Shown piece after piece: positions 22,346 through 31,025 of a DNA stretch of 64,000 bases. The notes under the pieces are model-generated. The model had not been told where the DNA came from. It made no database searches and saw only the letters and a list, made by a program, of their open reading frames with translations. Made by a program: the position numbers and the translations under genes. The number at the start of each line of letters is the position of its first letter. Position 1 is the first letter of the stretch. Source of the DNA: Bacteroidota bacterium (GTDB lineage: Bacteria > Bacteroidota > Ignavibacteria > Palsa-1295); contig JAFDZW010000007.1 of NCBI GenBank assembly GCA_018266755.1, positions 62,001 through 126,000 on the forward strand. Reading direction: 5' to 3'.

Positions 22346-23458
22346 CTAATCGAGCCCTATAACAGTCTCGTCGCAAATAAAGTCAACGACTTTTCGGATG
22401 TCTCGCGTCTTTTCCCAGACGTCGAGCTGCCGGTCGGCGCCGCTGCCGTTGGCCAGTATCCAGGCCACGCCTGTCTCGATCTGTGTGCGCGAGCCCAAAT
22501 CGTCGACAACATCGTCAACAAATTCAAGCAGTTCTTGAATGAGATCGACCTCGTCTCGCTCGGCTTCCTTCCCAAAATCCACGAGTTTTCCATGGATGCC
22601 ATACCGAGATGCACGCCACTTATTCTCCATGACCAATGCCCGGCGATATTGGCGAAAGCCGAGATTCTTCGAACGAAGTTTATAAAGTTTTGCCGCGATG
22701 GCCTGCATGACTGCCGCAAGCGTCACCGACTCCTCGGCACGTAACGGAATGTCGCAGACACGTACTTCGAGCGTCGGATAGATCGGATGCGGACGGATAT
22801 CCCACCATATCTTTTTGGCCGTATCGATACAACCTGTCTTTATCAGTAGTTTGACAAAGTTATCGAATTCGCTCCAGTCGGTATACGAATCGGGGATGTT
22901 CGTGCGCGGGTATCGATCGAATACTTTTGTGCGGAAGCTTTTGAGCCCGGTGTTCGCGCCTAGCCAGAACGGCGAGTTGGTACTGAGCGCAAGCAAATGC
23001 GGCAGAAAGTACCGATACTCGTTCATGATCTGTATCTGCAGATCTCGGTCCTCGATCCCGATATGTACATGCAACCCGAAGATGAGATTCGCACGTGCGA
23101 TCAGCTGCATCTCCTCGATGAGGCGGTCGTAGTGCGCATTCGGAAAGATCTGTTGGTCGCGCCAATCGGCAAACGGATGCGTGCCTGCAGCGGCAATACG
23201 AAGGCCCTGCTTTTGCGCGAGCTCGTCGAGGAATCGGCGAAGCGCCTTTACCTCACGGCCGGCTTCTTCCACTGTCTTACAAACACCGGTACCGACTTCG
23301 GCGACGGACTGGTGGATCTCGGGCTTGACACGTTCGGCAAGCACCGTCTTATTCCCTTCGAGGATCTGAAGGATATGCGATTTGAGGTCCCGGGTCACCG
23401 GATCGATGAGTTGAAATTCCTCTTCGATCCCGATCGTCAGAGCTGGGGCTTTGGGCAT
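22346..23458 (-). CDS. Carboxylate-amine ligase, YbdK/GCS2 family
   Basis: A 370-residue member of the glutamate-cysteine ligase type 2 family. ATP-grasp-like glutamine-synthetase-fold features include LTIGIEEEFQLIDP at the N terminus, the middle LIFGLHVHIGIEDRDLQ, LSTNSPFWLGANTGLKSFRT and VRVCDIPLRAEESVTLAAV. E. coli YbdK has weak gamma-glutamylcysteine ligase activity; the true substrate is unknown. ATG 23458 is chosen since it opens directly on the family's N terminus. It heads the minus-strand run to rlmB. An ATP-grasp ligase (26942-27892) is nearby but separated by the efflux operon. Confidence 0.9.
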   Translation of the reverse strand: MPKAPALTIGIEEEFQLIDPVTRDLKSHILQILEGNKTVLAERVKPEIHQSVAEVGTGVCKTVEEAGREVKALRRFLDELAQKQGLRIAAAGTHPFADWRDQQIFPNAHYDRLIEEMQLIARANLIFGLHVHIGIEDRDLQIQIMNEYRYFLPHLLALSTNSPFWLGANTGLKSFRTKVFDRYPRTNIPDSYTDWSEFDNFVKLLIKTGCIDTAKKIWWDIRPHPIYPTLEVRVCDIPLRAEESVTLAAVMQAIAAKLYKLRSKNLGFRQYRRALVMENKWRASRYGIHGKLVDFGKEAERDEVDLIQELLEFVDDVVDDLGSRTQIETGVAWILANGSGADRQLDVWEKTRDIRKVVDFICDETVIGLD

Positions 23459-23526
23459 AGCGCGTGCTGATTGAAGCCCTAAATTACGACGGAACGGCCC
23501 CGAAGATTCGGAATCGGCCGGCAGAA

Positions 23527-25074
23527 TTAATGGGCATCGGCCAGCACGACATCCCCGCGTTTGAATCGCTGCAACAACAACAGCGGCAGTGCAACGAGGC
23601 AGAACACACCCGCGATCCAAAACGCATCGCTATAGGTCAGTAGATATGTTTGCTTGATCACACTCCCGTTGATCGATTGCAACGCGATCTGTTTCGCTGC
23701 GCTGAGCGTATATCCTTTCGATATGAGCCCATGGGTGATCATGTTTAACCGGTCGGTGGTCTGAGGCGAAGATATCGAAATATGATCGAGCAGATTCGAC
23801 CGGTGGAATGCATACCGCGATGCGACAAGTGTGGTCATCACTGCAATACCGAATGACCCGCCAAGCTGTCGCATCATATTATTGAGTCCCGTTGCCTGGC
23901 CGAGCATCGGCTTCGGTACATCTTGAAGCGCGAGCGTCGTGATCGGGACGAAGAGGATGCTCATGCCGATGCCGCGAATGACCAGAGGCCAGAAGAAATC
24001 ACCCATCCCCGCCGCGAGCGTCAGATGCGAGAGCATCTGCGTGAAGATGAAAAACATAATCATGCCGAGCGATGACAGCACTTGCGCTGGGAATCGCTTT
24101 CGCAGTAAGGTCCCGGTCACCGGCATCATCAGGATCGTCGCTAATCCTCCGGGAATGAGCATCATACCCGTCTGTTGTGCCGTGAAGCCAAGCAGATTTT
24201 GACAGAACACGGGTTGCACGAAGGCGGACGAATAGAGCGCAAAGCCGAGCACCAGCGTAGTAAGCATCCCGAGCCGAAAACTTCGGTACTTCAGAATACT
24301 AAAATTCACAACGGGGTGATCGGTCGAGAGCTCACGCCAAATGAAGAGCACACCGAAGATCAGACACAGGAACGTGAGCACCGCAATGTACGGGGTCTCG
24401 AACCAACTTTCGCTCTGTCCCTTTTCGAGAACGAACTGCAAACAGCCGATCGATGCAGCAAGCAGGCCGATGCCGGCCCAATCGACGGGCGTTTCCTCGC
24501 GCGCCACATCATCCTTTCGAATGAATGTCAGCGTGGACATTGCTGCGACCAATCCGACAGGAATGTTCACATAGAAGATCCACGGCCAGTTGAAATGATC
24601 GGTGATGTATCCACCGACCGTCGGACCGAGTGTTGGCCCCACAACCGCACCGATCCCGAAGAGCGCCTGTGCCATGCCCATCTGCTCGCGGGGCCAGGTC
24701 TCGAGCAGAATTGCCTGACTCGTCGAGAGCAATCCGCCGCCTGCCAACCCTTGGATAATGCGGAAGACCACCAGTTCCGAAAGCGAATGTGCATTACCAC
24801 ACATGAACGAGGCAAGCGTGAAGATGATGATCGACGCAAGAAAGTAGTTCTTGCGGCCGAACCGGCGGCCAAGCCAGCCGGACATCGGCAGAACGATCAC
24901 ATTGGCGACCGCATAGCCCGTCACCACCCAGCCGATGTCTTCGAATGTCGCCCCCAGATTTCCCATAATCTGCGGCAGCGACACGTTGACGATCGTCGTG
25001 TCGATCAGCTCCAAGAGCGAGGCCGTGATGACCGTCGCTGTAATAATATATTTTCGTGCGCCGTGTTCGGCCAT
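23527..25074 (-). CDS. emrB: DHA2-family multidrug efflux MFS transporter (EmrB/QacA type)
   Basis: A 515-residue protein with 14 predicted membrane helices. Visible DHA2 signatures are LLELIDTTIVNVSLPQIMG (motif D1), GWLGRRFGRKNYFLASIIIF (motif A), and the antiporter motif C region LFGIGAVVGPTLGPTVGGYI. EmrB works with the membrane-fusion protein EmrA to export hydrophobic toxicants. It is third in the TetR-emrA-emrB operon, 21 bases after emrA. No TolC-type outer-membrane partner gene is in the window. Confidence 0.93.
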   Translation of the reverse strand: MAEHGARKYIITATVITASLLELIDTTIVNVSLPQIMGNLGATFEDIGWVVTGYAVANVIVLPMSGWLGRRFGRKNYFLASIIIFTLASFMCGNAHSLSELVVFRIIQGLAGGGLLSTSQAILLETWPREQMGMAQALFGIGAVVGPTLGPTVGGYITDHFNWPWIFYVNIPVGLVAAMSTLTFIRKDDVAREETPVDWAGIGLLAASIGCLQFVLEKGQSESWFETPYIAVLTFLCLIFGVLFIWRELSTDHPVVNFSILKYRSFRLGMLTTLVLGFALYSSAFVQPVFCQNLLGFTAQQTGMMLIPGGLATILMMPVTGTLLRKRFPAQVLSSLGMIMFFIFTQMLSHLTLAAGMGDFFWPLVIRGIGMSILFVPITTLALQDVPKPMLGQATGLNNMMRQLGGSFGIAVMTTLVASRYAFHRSNLLDHISISSPQTTDRLNMITHGLISKGYTLSAAKQIALQSINGSVIKQTYLLTYSDAFWIAGVFCLVALPLLLLQRFKRGDVVLADAH

Positions 25075-25095
25075 GATCAGGACTCCTCTCGATCG

Positions 25096-26148
25096 TTAAT
25101 CGAGGTGAACTACCGCTTTGACGTTCATTCCCGGTTTGAGCATGTGCCCTCCTTCGGAGTGAGTGATCGCGATCTTTACCGGCACACGCTGCACGACCTT
25201 GACGAAGTTACCCGACGCATTATCCGCGGGAAGGAGTGAAAATGCGGATCCCGTGCCGGGCGAAAAGCTTGCGATCGTACCGTGAAACACATGGTCAGGA
25301 TACGCATCGACATCGATATCGACCGGCAGGCCGACCTTCATGCGCTCAAGCTGTGTCTCTTTAAAATTTGCCGTGACGTAGACGGTCGAATCGCTGATGA
25401 CGGATACGACCGTTTGTCCGGCTTGGATAAGCTGGCCGGGTTGAACCGTGCGCTTATTGACGACCCCACTCGCCGGCGCAATCAGCGCGGTGTAGGATGT
25501 CTGCAAGCGCGCAAACTCGACATCCGCCTTCTTGACCGCAAGTGCGGTCGTTGTGGCGACGACTTGATCTTTCGCAGTTTCGAGTTGCCGTTGCAAGACG
25601 ACAAGTTGCGCCTGTGCCCCCTGAAGTTGCGCACTCGCAGAGCCACGTTCGGCCATCAGGTCGTCGATTTGCTGTTGCGTAGACGCACCGGAGGTACGCA
25701 GCGCTTGGATGCGCTTGAGGTCGTTCTCGGCTTTCATCACCCGGGCTTTCGCCGCGGCGATCGCTGCACGAGCCACATCCAACGATGCCTCTGCCGATGC
25801 CACACCGGCCTGGCTTGTGGTAACAGCGGCCTCCGCCGATGCAAGAGCACCCATTGCCTGATCGTTGCGAACTGCCAGTTCGCGACCGTCAATCGTTACA
25901 AGTGTATCGCCCGCCGTGACATGCTGGTTATCGGAGAATCGCACCGACGTGACATATCCCGCAACGCGAGCGATCACGGGCGAGATATCCGCATCCACGT
26001 GCGCGTCGTCGGTATCTGCATTGTGCGAATAGTACAGATACTCTTTAATCCCGAATGCCGCCCCTCCGGCGATCACGAGTCCGAGAATGATGGGTAAAAT
26101 CAGTTTCTTCTTCGTATTCGCCGGTGCCGGCGTGGTGGTTTGTTCCAT
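25096..26148 (-). CDS. emrA: HlyD/EmrA-type membrane fusion protein
   Basis: A 350-residue periplasmic adaptor with one N-terminal membrane helix (IILGLVIAGGAAFGIKEYL). The order is lipoyl half (DAHVDADISPVIARVAGYVT), a long Ala/Gln-rich coiled-coil hairpin (residues about 95-205), the second lipoyl half (LIAPASGVVNKRTVQPGQLI) and beta-barrel domain (VYVTANFKETQLERMKVGLP). It connects EmrB to an outer-membrane channel. It follows the TetR gene by 14 bases. Confidence 0.93.
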   Translation of the reverse strand: MEQTTTPAPANTKKKLILPIILGLVIAGGAAFGIKEYLYYSHNADTDDAHVDADISPVIARVAGYVTSVRFSDNQHVTAGDTLVTIDGRELAVRNDQAMGALASAEAAVTTSQAGVASAEASLDVARAAIAAAKARVMKAENDLKRIQALRTSGASTQQQIDDLMAERGSASAQLQGAQAQLVVLQRQLETAKDQVVATTTALAVKKADVEFARLQTSYTALIAPASGVVNKRTVQPGQLIQAGQTVVSVISDSTVYVTANFKETQLERMKVGLPVDIDVDAYPDHVFHGTIASFSPGTGSAFSLLPADNASGNFVKVVQRVPVKIAITHSEGGHMLKPGMNVKAVVHLD

Positions 26149-26162
26149 ACGTATCGGTTCTG

Positions 26163-26825
26163 CTACTTCGTGTATCGTATAGTCTGTTCTGGTACGCTCG
26201 TTGTTGGTGTCGCCGAAGCAGTCGGCATAAGCAGCATGGAGCGAAGCATGCGTTTGATATGGTTCGCGATGCGCTCCTGCGTTTTCTTGCGTGTGCGCGA
26301 GGTCGGGTCGCCATTGAACAGCTTGTTGGCGAACTGGTCCTTATTCATCACAAGGTTTACCAGGCCGATCAGCGTTGCGATCGTGAGATCGACGTCGACA
26401 TCGGCAAACACCCCTTGGCGCTGTCCATCGAGCAGGATCCGCTGTAATTCTGAACGAAGCTTCCAGAGCGCCTTCGTCAGAAACTCCTGCATGGTCGAAC
26501 GTTGATCGAGCGAAAGCTCGCGATGCACGATCCGATAAAAATTGCGATTCGTGATCCGTTGTTCGAGATAATGATCGACGTAGAGTTCGAGTCTTGTCAT
26601 CGGGTCGATCGATTCGTTTCGGTTGAGCGATTCGAGAAATGCGCGCGCTTGTGCGCTGCGCAATTCGATAATGGTCTTAAAGAGCTCTTCCTTTGACCCG
26701 AAGTAGTACGAGACCATCGCCACGTTGATCCCGGCCCGTGCCGAAAGCTCGCGCAACGACGTTCCGTCGTAGCCCTTTTCGGCAAAGAGCTGCTCCGCTG
26801 CGTCGATGATCGCTTCGCGTTTCAC
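26163..26825 (-). CDS. TetR family transcriptional regulator
   Basis: A 220-residue regulator. The N-terminal helix-turn-helix (residues about 3-50) is IIDAAEQLFAEKGYDGTSLR, ELSARAGINVAMVSYYFGSK. The C-terminal part is of the CecR/YbiH-like C-terminal type, with YRIVHRELSLDQRS. It begins with GTG at 26825, directly beside a 37-bp operator-like palindrome, and is followed by emrA and emrB. Autoregulation and repression of the pump is the natural reading; the ligand is unknown. Confidence 0.93.
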   Translation of the reverse strand: MKREAIIDAAEQLFAEKGYDGTSLRELSARAGINVAMVSYYFGSKEELFKTIIELRSAQARAFLESLNRNESIDPMTRLELYVDHYLEQRITNRNFYRIVHRELSLDQRSTMQEFLTKALWKLRSELQRILLDGQRQGVFADVDVDLTIATLIGLVNLVMNKDQFANKLFNGDPTSRTRKKTQERIANHIKRMLRSMLLMPTASATPTTSVPEQTIRYTK

Positions 26826-26828
26826 AAA

Positions 26829-26865
26829 TTAAACAATCGTTTGGAAAACTTAAACGGTTGTTTAA
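26829..26865. promoter_or_regulatory. Probable TetR operator of the emrAB operon
   Basis: Two 14-bp arms, TTAAACAATCGTTT (26829-26842) and AAACGGTTGTTTAA (26852-26865), form an inverted repeat with 13 of 14 bases paired and a nine-base spacer. The site lies four bases before the TetR start, where a bound repressor would block transcription. Confidence 0.8.
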
Positions 26866-26888
26866 TAAAAAGGTTTCTCCCAAAACGG

Positions 26889-26916
26889 ACAAAAGCGGCG
26901 CTGTGGCCGCTTTTGT
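26889..26916 (-). terminator. Terminator after the ATP-grasp gene
   Basis: Perfect 11-bp stem ACAAAAGCGGC (26889-26899) / GCCGCTTTTGT (26906-26916), six-base loop, with T-rich sequence following on the minus strand. It separates the ATP-grasp gene from the efflux operon. Confidence 0.8.
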
Positions 26917-26941
26917 ATATCAGTCGTGCGATTCGATCGGC

Positions 26942-27892
26942 TTATGACAAGATCATTTCGCGCCAGGTTTGCCCTTTTTTCGGAGTAGCCTTTTTGCGCG
27001 ACTTTGTCAGTCGCACCGCTTCCTCGATCAACCATTTGGCCGAATGCTCAAGGATCCATTGGAAATTTTCTTCCCCTACCGACGTCCGCTCGGCATCGGG
27101 CGCTGGATTCGTGAAGTCGATCGCGTACGGGATTCCGTCCTTGACCGCAAATTCGACGGTGTTGAAATCATACCCAAGCGTTTCGCATATCGTGATGCAC
27201 GCAGCCTCCATTTCGGCCGTTAGCTGTTTCGAGGGCGCAAACGCTGCCGCATAGCGCAAATGGTGAGGGTTGCGGGGCTCGTAGGGCATAATATGGATAT
27301 ACTTCTTTCCGAGGCAGTAGCACCGATAATACTCGTCGAACTCGATGGATTCCTGGAGCGTCATTACGAGTTGATCGGTCTCGTCATACGCCTGGAAGAA
27401 TTCTTCAGGGTTGGTTACCTTGTACACACTTTTCCAGCCGCCCCCTGCATGCGGTTTGAAATACGCCGGAAAACCGACGTGCTGAAACATCTCTTCCCAT
27501 GAGAGCGGGAAGCGCAGATTGCGAAACGATTTTGCCGTCGTGTCGGGCGGGATATTCTTACTCGGCACGAGCACCGTCTTCGGTACATGCACACCCGCTT
27601 TCGCACAGATCGCGTACGAAAAGAATTTTTCGTCGGCGTTCATCCAGAACGGGTTGTTGACGACCTTCGTACCGCTGAGCATCATATTCTTGAGTACAGC
27701 ACGATAGAATGGCACGTCCTGCGAGATGCGGTCGAGCACCACATCGTAATGCTTGGGTTCGTCGGCGTTCCAGATGTCGATCGAGCAGAACTCGGCTGTG
27801 ATACCGTCCTTCGCCCCGAGTTCGTTAATCTTCTCGCATAACGCCGGAGGGAAGGTCTCCTCCATACCGAAAAGCAATCCGATAGTGGCCAT
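26942..27892 (-). CDS. ATP-grasp family ligase
   Basis: A 316-residue protein with the ATP-grasp fold, in the RimK/D-Ala-D-Ala-ligase neighbourhood. An N-terminal pre-grasp domain (MATIGLLFGMEETFPPALCE) is followed by FPAYFKPHAGGGWKSVYKV (glycine-rich nucleotide loop) and the metal-binding end YDFNTVEFAVKDG with IDFTNPAPDAE. Family members join a carboxylate to an amine with ATP; the substrate here is unknown. The C-terminal 25 residues are Lys-rich. It ends in its own terminator and lies three genes upstream of a YbdK-type carboxylate-amine ligase. Confidence 0.85.
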   Translation of the reverse strand: MATIGLLFGMEETFPPALCEKINELGAKDGITAEFCSIDIWNADEPKHYDVVLDRISQDVPFYRAVLKNMMLSGTKVVNNPFWMNADEKFFSYAICAKAGVHVPKTVLVPSKNIPPDTTAKSFRNLRFPLSWEEMFQHVGFPAYFKPHAGGGWKSVYKVTNPEEFFQAYDETDQLVMTLQESIEFDEYYRCYCLGKKYIHIMPYEPRNPHHLRYAAAFAPSKQLTAEMEAACITICETLGYDFNTVEFAVKDGIPYAIDFTNPAPDAERTSVGEENFQWILEHSAKWLIEEAVRLTKSRKKATPKKGQTWREMILS

Positions 27893-28249
27893 ATTATAAT
27901 ACGAATAGCAGTGAAAAAATTGAGGGTGCGTTGTCTGGAGAATACAGCGCTACAGGGATACAAAAATAGAACATTGATATAAACAGATTATTTTTGGGCG
28001 GGGTTCGTAGCGGCTTTCTCATTAGTTGATATAGAATTAGAGACACAGAATCATCGAAATTTCCTCAGAAAGAGCACTTTGTCTGTTGTAACGCGCTATG
28101 GTGGCACATTCTTTGCATGTTCAGCCACAGAATTCTCACCATCGCTATTCCCCGAAGAATTCCCTACCGTGTCCCACCACGAGTAGACTTCCCCAAGACG
28201 AACACGTCCACCCCACGGACAAATACACCCTTTTTGCAAAAGGCCACGT
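27893..28249. other. 357-bp divergent intergenic region
   Basis: Separates the leftward ATP-grasp gene from the rightward deiodinase-like gene. It is A+T-rich in its first 190 bases. It contains a sigma-54-type promoter sequence at 28102-28117 on the plus strand. No small gene or RNA is recognised. Confidence 0.7.
28102..28117 (+). promoter_or_regulatory. Sigma-54-type -24/-12 promoter
   Basis: TGGCACATTCTTTGCA matches the RpoN consensus TGGCAC-N5-TTGCA at every fixed position, with GG and GC ten bases apart. It points at the deiodinase-like gene, whose ATG is 133 bases downstream. I found no second perfect match in the intergenic regions I checked, so a chance match remains possible. Confidence 0.6.
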
Positions 28250-29596
28250 ATGCGTTTACGTCCGTATATTATTGCAGTAATTGTTATCTGTGCCGGTTGG
28301 GTTTCGGCTACAGCACAGCCCTTTCTGCGACCGACGATCGGGATTTTGAGTGCGCCGCATGACGACGACGCGATCTGCACGCCGGGTCCGTATAGCACAG
28401 ATTTCAATTCGACTGGTCTTCATGCCGGCGATCAGGCGTTCGACTTCACTCTTTATGACGAGAATGGAGACTCGACCACTCTCGGCACGATCCTCGCGCT
28501 TGGCAAACCCGTATTACTCGTCGCCGGCAGCTATACCTGCCCAGTATTCCGGTATAATGTTGCAACGATCAACGACATCGTCAAACGGTACGGCGACCAT
28601 GTGAGCACGTATATAATCTATACCGTCGAAGCACATCCGGTTGTCGATAAGAGTCCGTATGGCGACGGAGATGCATACTCCGACGAGCTCAATGTAATGG
28701 AAGGCATTCAGTTCACTCAACCAAAGACCTACGGTCAACGCAAGGCGATGCTGCGGACCATGCAAGAGAAGCTTACGATCAACGCACCGATCTTGCTGGA
28801 TGCGCCATGCAATCAGTACCTTGAAGCGTTCGGCCCTGCTCCGAACAATGCGTATCTGATCGACCAGAACGGAATGGTGCGTTACAAAGAACCATGGTTC
28901 AACCTGAATGGAAGCAACGTCTATTCCGACCTCGATGAGCTACTGAACATCGATACGACACAGGCGCAAGCCGATACCGGTCGCATCCACGTCGAATTGG
29001 TGACTAACGATACGATCTATGCGACGCCGGGCTCTACGGTGTCTGCAGAGGCACGCTTGATCAACGAAACCGATGTACCTGCCCTGATCCGGATCGATCG
29101 CCATAACGGCTCGAAGATGCCTGGTGATTGGAAATCTGCGCTATGCACCAATGTGTGTTTGAGCCCCAATGTGGATACGACGGTCCTGCGTGTGGAAGCA
29201 CATTCCGAAGAGCATTTGCGAATCTATGTGTACATGGGTGACTCCGTCGGTACCGGCAGAGTATTCGTTCACCTCCATAACGAATATGTGCCTGAGGATA
29301 CATTCAAGATCCGGCTCGTCTATATAGCAACCGACCAAGCCGGCGTCCGTCCGACCACCGAGACGTCACTCTCGGCACCAGTTCTCATGCCGAACCCGGC
29401 AACATCGGCGTGGAGCATCAATACTACTGCCCCGTATGCTTCAATCCGTCTCTACGATGTACTTGGTCGTGTCGTCGCGCAGTACCCGGCATCGGACAGG
29501 TATTCCTGCGCATCGCTGCCATACGGGACCTACCGCGTAGAACTCCTCGATACCGAAGGCAAACATATCGGCACGTCGACTCTTGTTCGAGAGTAG
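28250..29596 (+). CDS. Secreted deiodinase-like thioredoxin-fold protein with T9SS type A sorting domain
   Basis: A 448-residue protein. Signal peptide to about residue 23 (IIAVIVICAGWVSATAQ). Residues about 58-215 form a thioredoxin fold of the iodothyronine-deiodinase-like group: AGSYTCPVFRYNV with Cys97 at the deiodinase active-site position, then YIIYTVEAHPVVDKSPYG and a long insert before NNAYLIDQNGMVRYKEPWFN. Residues about 225-360 are a beta-rich domain. The C terminus (VLMPNPATSAW, IRLYDVLGRVVAQY, YGTYRVELLD) is a clear type A T9SS sorting signal. Cys97 is encoded by TGC, not a selenocysteine TGA. Reaction unknown; probably an extracellular redox enzyme. Confidence 0.82.
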   Translation: MRLRPYIIAVIVICAGWVSATAQPFLRPTIGILSAPHDDDAICTPGPYSTDFNSTGLHAGDQAFDFTLYDENGDSTTLGTILALGKPVLLVAGSYTCPVFRYNVATINDIVKRYGDHVSTYIIYTVEAHPVVDKSPYGDGDAYSDELNVMEGIQFTQPKTYGQRKAMLRTMQEKLTINAPILLDAPCNQYLEAFGPAPNNAYLIDQNGMVRYKEPWFNLNGSNVYSDLDELLNIDTTQAQADTGRIHVELVTNDTIYATPGSTVSAEARLINETDVPALIRIDRHNGSKMPGDWKSALCTNVCLSPNVDTTVLRVEAHSEEHLRIYVYMGDSVGTGRVFVHLHNEYVPEDTFKIRLVYIATDQAGVRPTTETSLSAPVLMPNPATSAWSINTTAPYASIRLYDVLGRVVAQYPASDRYSCASLPYGTYRVELLDTEGKHIGTSTLVRE

Positions 29597-29639
29597 GCGA
29601 GCTGTAATGAATCAGTGTGAACCGGCGTCAGAGATTGTA

Positions 29640-29668
29640 ATTCTGAGCACATTCGCTTCGCTCAGAAT
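29640..29668. repeat. ATTCTGAGC inverted repeat
   Basis: Perfect 9-bp arms ATTCTGAGC (29640-29648) and GCTCAGAAT (29660-29668) with TTCGCTTC in the loop. It resembles the common intergenic TCATTCTGAGCGAAGCG repeats of many bacteria. It lies 44 bases after the deiodinase-like gene and may also act as a hairpin terminator, though no T run follows. Confidence 0.55.
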
Positions 29669-29755
29669 GATGATCTAACGAAGAACATCTATCCAAGCCT
29701 GAACTGAGCCGCTACCGGGCAAACACCTCCTCAACCGCGAAAGACACTTGTGGTG

Positions 29756-29763
29756 TATATTTG
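29756..29763 (+). promoter_or_regulatory. Possible Bacteroidota -7 box
   Basis: TATATTTG fits the TAnnTTTG -7 element of Bacteroidota primary sigma factor promoters and lies 33 bases before the lipoprotein protease start. No good TTTG -33 element is seen, so this is weak. Confidence 0.3.
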
Positions 29764-29795
29764 CCTTTGGCATTTACTGCACATACATCATCGTC

Positions 29796-31007
29796 ATGAA
29801 CATCATTCGGCTTCGCTTCTTCCATAGCGTGGCAGCCATTGTATTGTCATTCGTTCTTTCATTCGCACTTACATCCTGTAAGAAACATACCGGTGCAACT
29901 GCCGAGGCACATTCGCTCCGAGATTCGATCAGATTGCTGAAAGATAGTTTGATGCATTTGCACAGTGTTGCGGCACAACAAGACGCGCGCGACGTCTTGC
30001 CGCTGAAGGAAATGTATAAGTCGCTCAAGCCATCGGTATTCTTGATCTATACCTATGACGAACAGGATACGGCGCAAGGCTCCGGTTTCTTTGTCGACAG
30101 TACCGGCATTGCTATCAGCAACTATCATGTGTTCAAGGAAGCAGCCGATGCCGTTGCAGTGCTCGACGACAGCACAAAACTGCCAATCGCACAGATCCTC
30201 GATTACGATGAGGATAAAGACTACGTCGTCTTTCGTGTTGCAAGCGGCGGCAGGAAATTTCCATACGTTCACCGCACCCATATCGCTCCTGAGATTGGCG
30301 AAGACTGTTTCGCCGTCGGCAACCCCGAAGGGTTTACGCAAACACTCTCCACCGGTATTGTCTCTGGCATCCGTCTTGGCGGCCGAATCATCCAGACCAC
30401 GACAGCAATTACATTCGGCAGCAGCGGCGGTGCGCTCTTCAACCGCACCGGGGAAGTCATCGGTGTCACGAGCGGCGGCATGGGTGAAGGCAATTTGAAC
30501 TTTGCCGTCAATATCAATCAAATTCCCTACGAGCGTTTCACGGAAGTCCCCGTCGGCGCGCAAGAGCCTGTACCGATGATCGGACCGGCACAGGTCCGTC
30601 ACCGGCTGGATCTGTACTTCAAGGCGTACTTCACGCAACACTATGCCGATATGGTCCAATATCTGGATCCGACGCTGGACCGATTCTATACAAAGTTCAA
30701 CATACGACGTGAGGAGGCCGTCGACGCGCTCGAACGCGATTGGAAAAAGTCGAAGATCATCTCGGGCTCGATCACGCCCGATTGGTCGTCGCTGCACATC
30801 GCGCGCACCGCCCGAGGTACCTACGAGATCAAGTTCGACTGTACGTACAACCTGATCCGTGAAGAGAAAGACAAACCGACAGACTTCGCGCTTGCGCTAA
30901 GTATCGAAATGGATCAAGACCTCAGCATCCGCAGCATCTACGAGGATGTCTTGAATAAATGGAATGCGAATGAAACGATGCCAGCGCCCACACCGAATGA
31001 CGAGTGA
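29796..31007 (+). CDS. Lipoprotein trypsin-like serine protease
   Basis: A 403-residue protein with a lipoprotein signal (LSFALTSC, lipidated Cys28). A helical stretch (residues about 36-75) precedes a trypsin-like domain with a complete triad: His111 (SNYHVF), Asp in DYDEDKDYVV (about 142) and Ser210 in TFGSSGGALFN. There is no PDZ domain, unlike DegP. The last 130 residues form a separate alpha/beta domain, possibly NTF2-like (LDLYFKAYFTQHYADMVQYL). It would act in the periplasm. I use ATG 29796; the frame extends upstream to 29748 but only this ATG gives a lipobox. Confidence 0.87.
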   Translation: MNIIRLRFFHSVAAIVLSFVLSFALTSCKKHTGATAEAHSLRDSIRLLKDSLMHLHSVAAQQDARDVLPLKEMYKSLKPSVFLIYTYDEQDTAQGSGFFVDSTGIAISNYHVFKEAADAVAVLDDSTKLPIAQILDYDEDKDYVVFRVASGGRKFPYVHRTHIAPEIGEDCFAVGNPEGFTQTLSTGIVSGIRLGGRIIQTTTAITFGSSGGALFNRTGEVIGVTSGGMGEGNLNFAVNINQIPYERFTEVPVGAQEPVPMIGPAQVRHRLDLYFKAYFTQHYADMVQYLDPTLDRFYTKFNIRREEAVDALERDWKKSKIISGSITPDWSSLHIARTARGTYEIKFDCTYNLIREEKDKPTDFALALSIEMDQDLSIRSIYEDVLNKWNANETMPAPTPNDE

Positions 31008-31025
31008 GCTCAACGCGCATCGGCG

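Noticed and set aside
24175-25239. A 354-codon frame opposite emrB and emrA
   Set aside because: Covers two genes with clear motifs on the other strand and is not itself protein-like.
28538-28543. Selenocysteine in the deiodinase-like active site
   Set aside because: The codon is TGC in the frame, so the residue is Cys; no in-frame TGA is read through.
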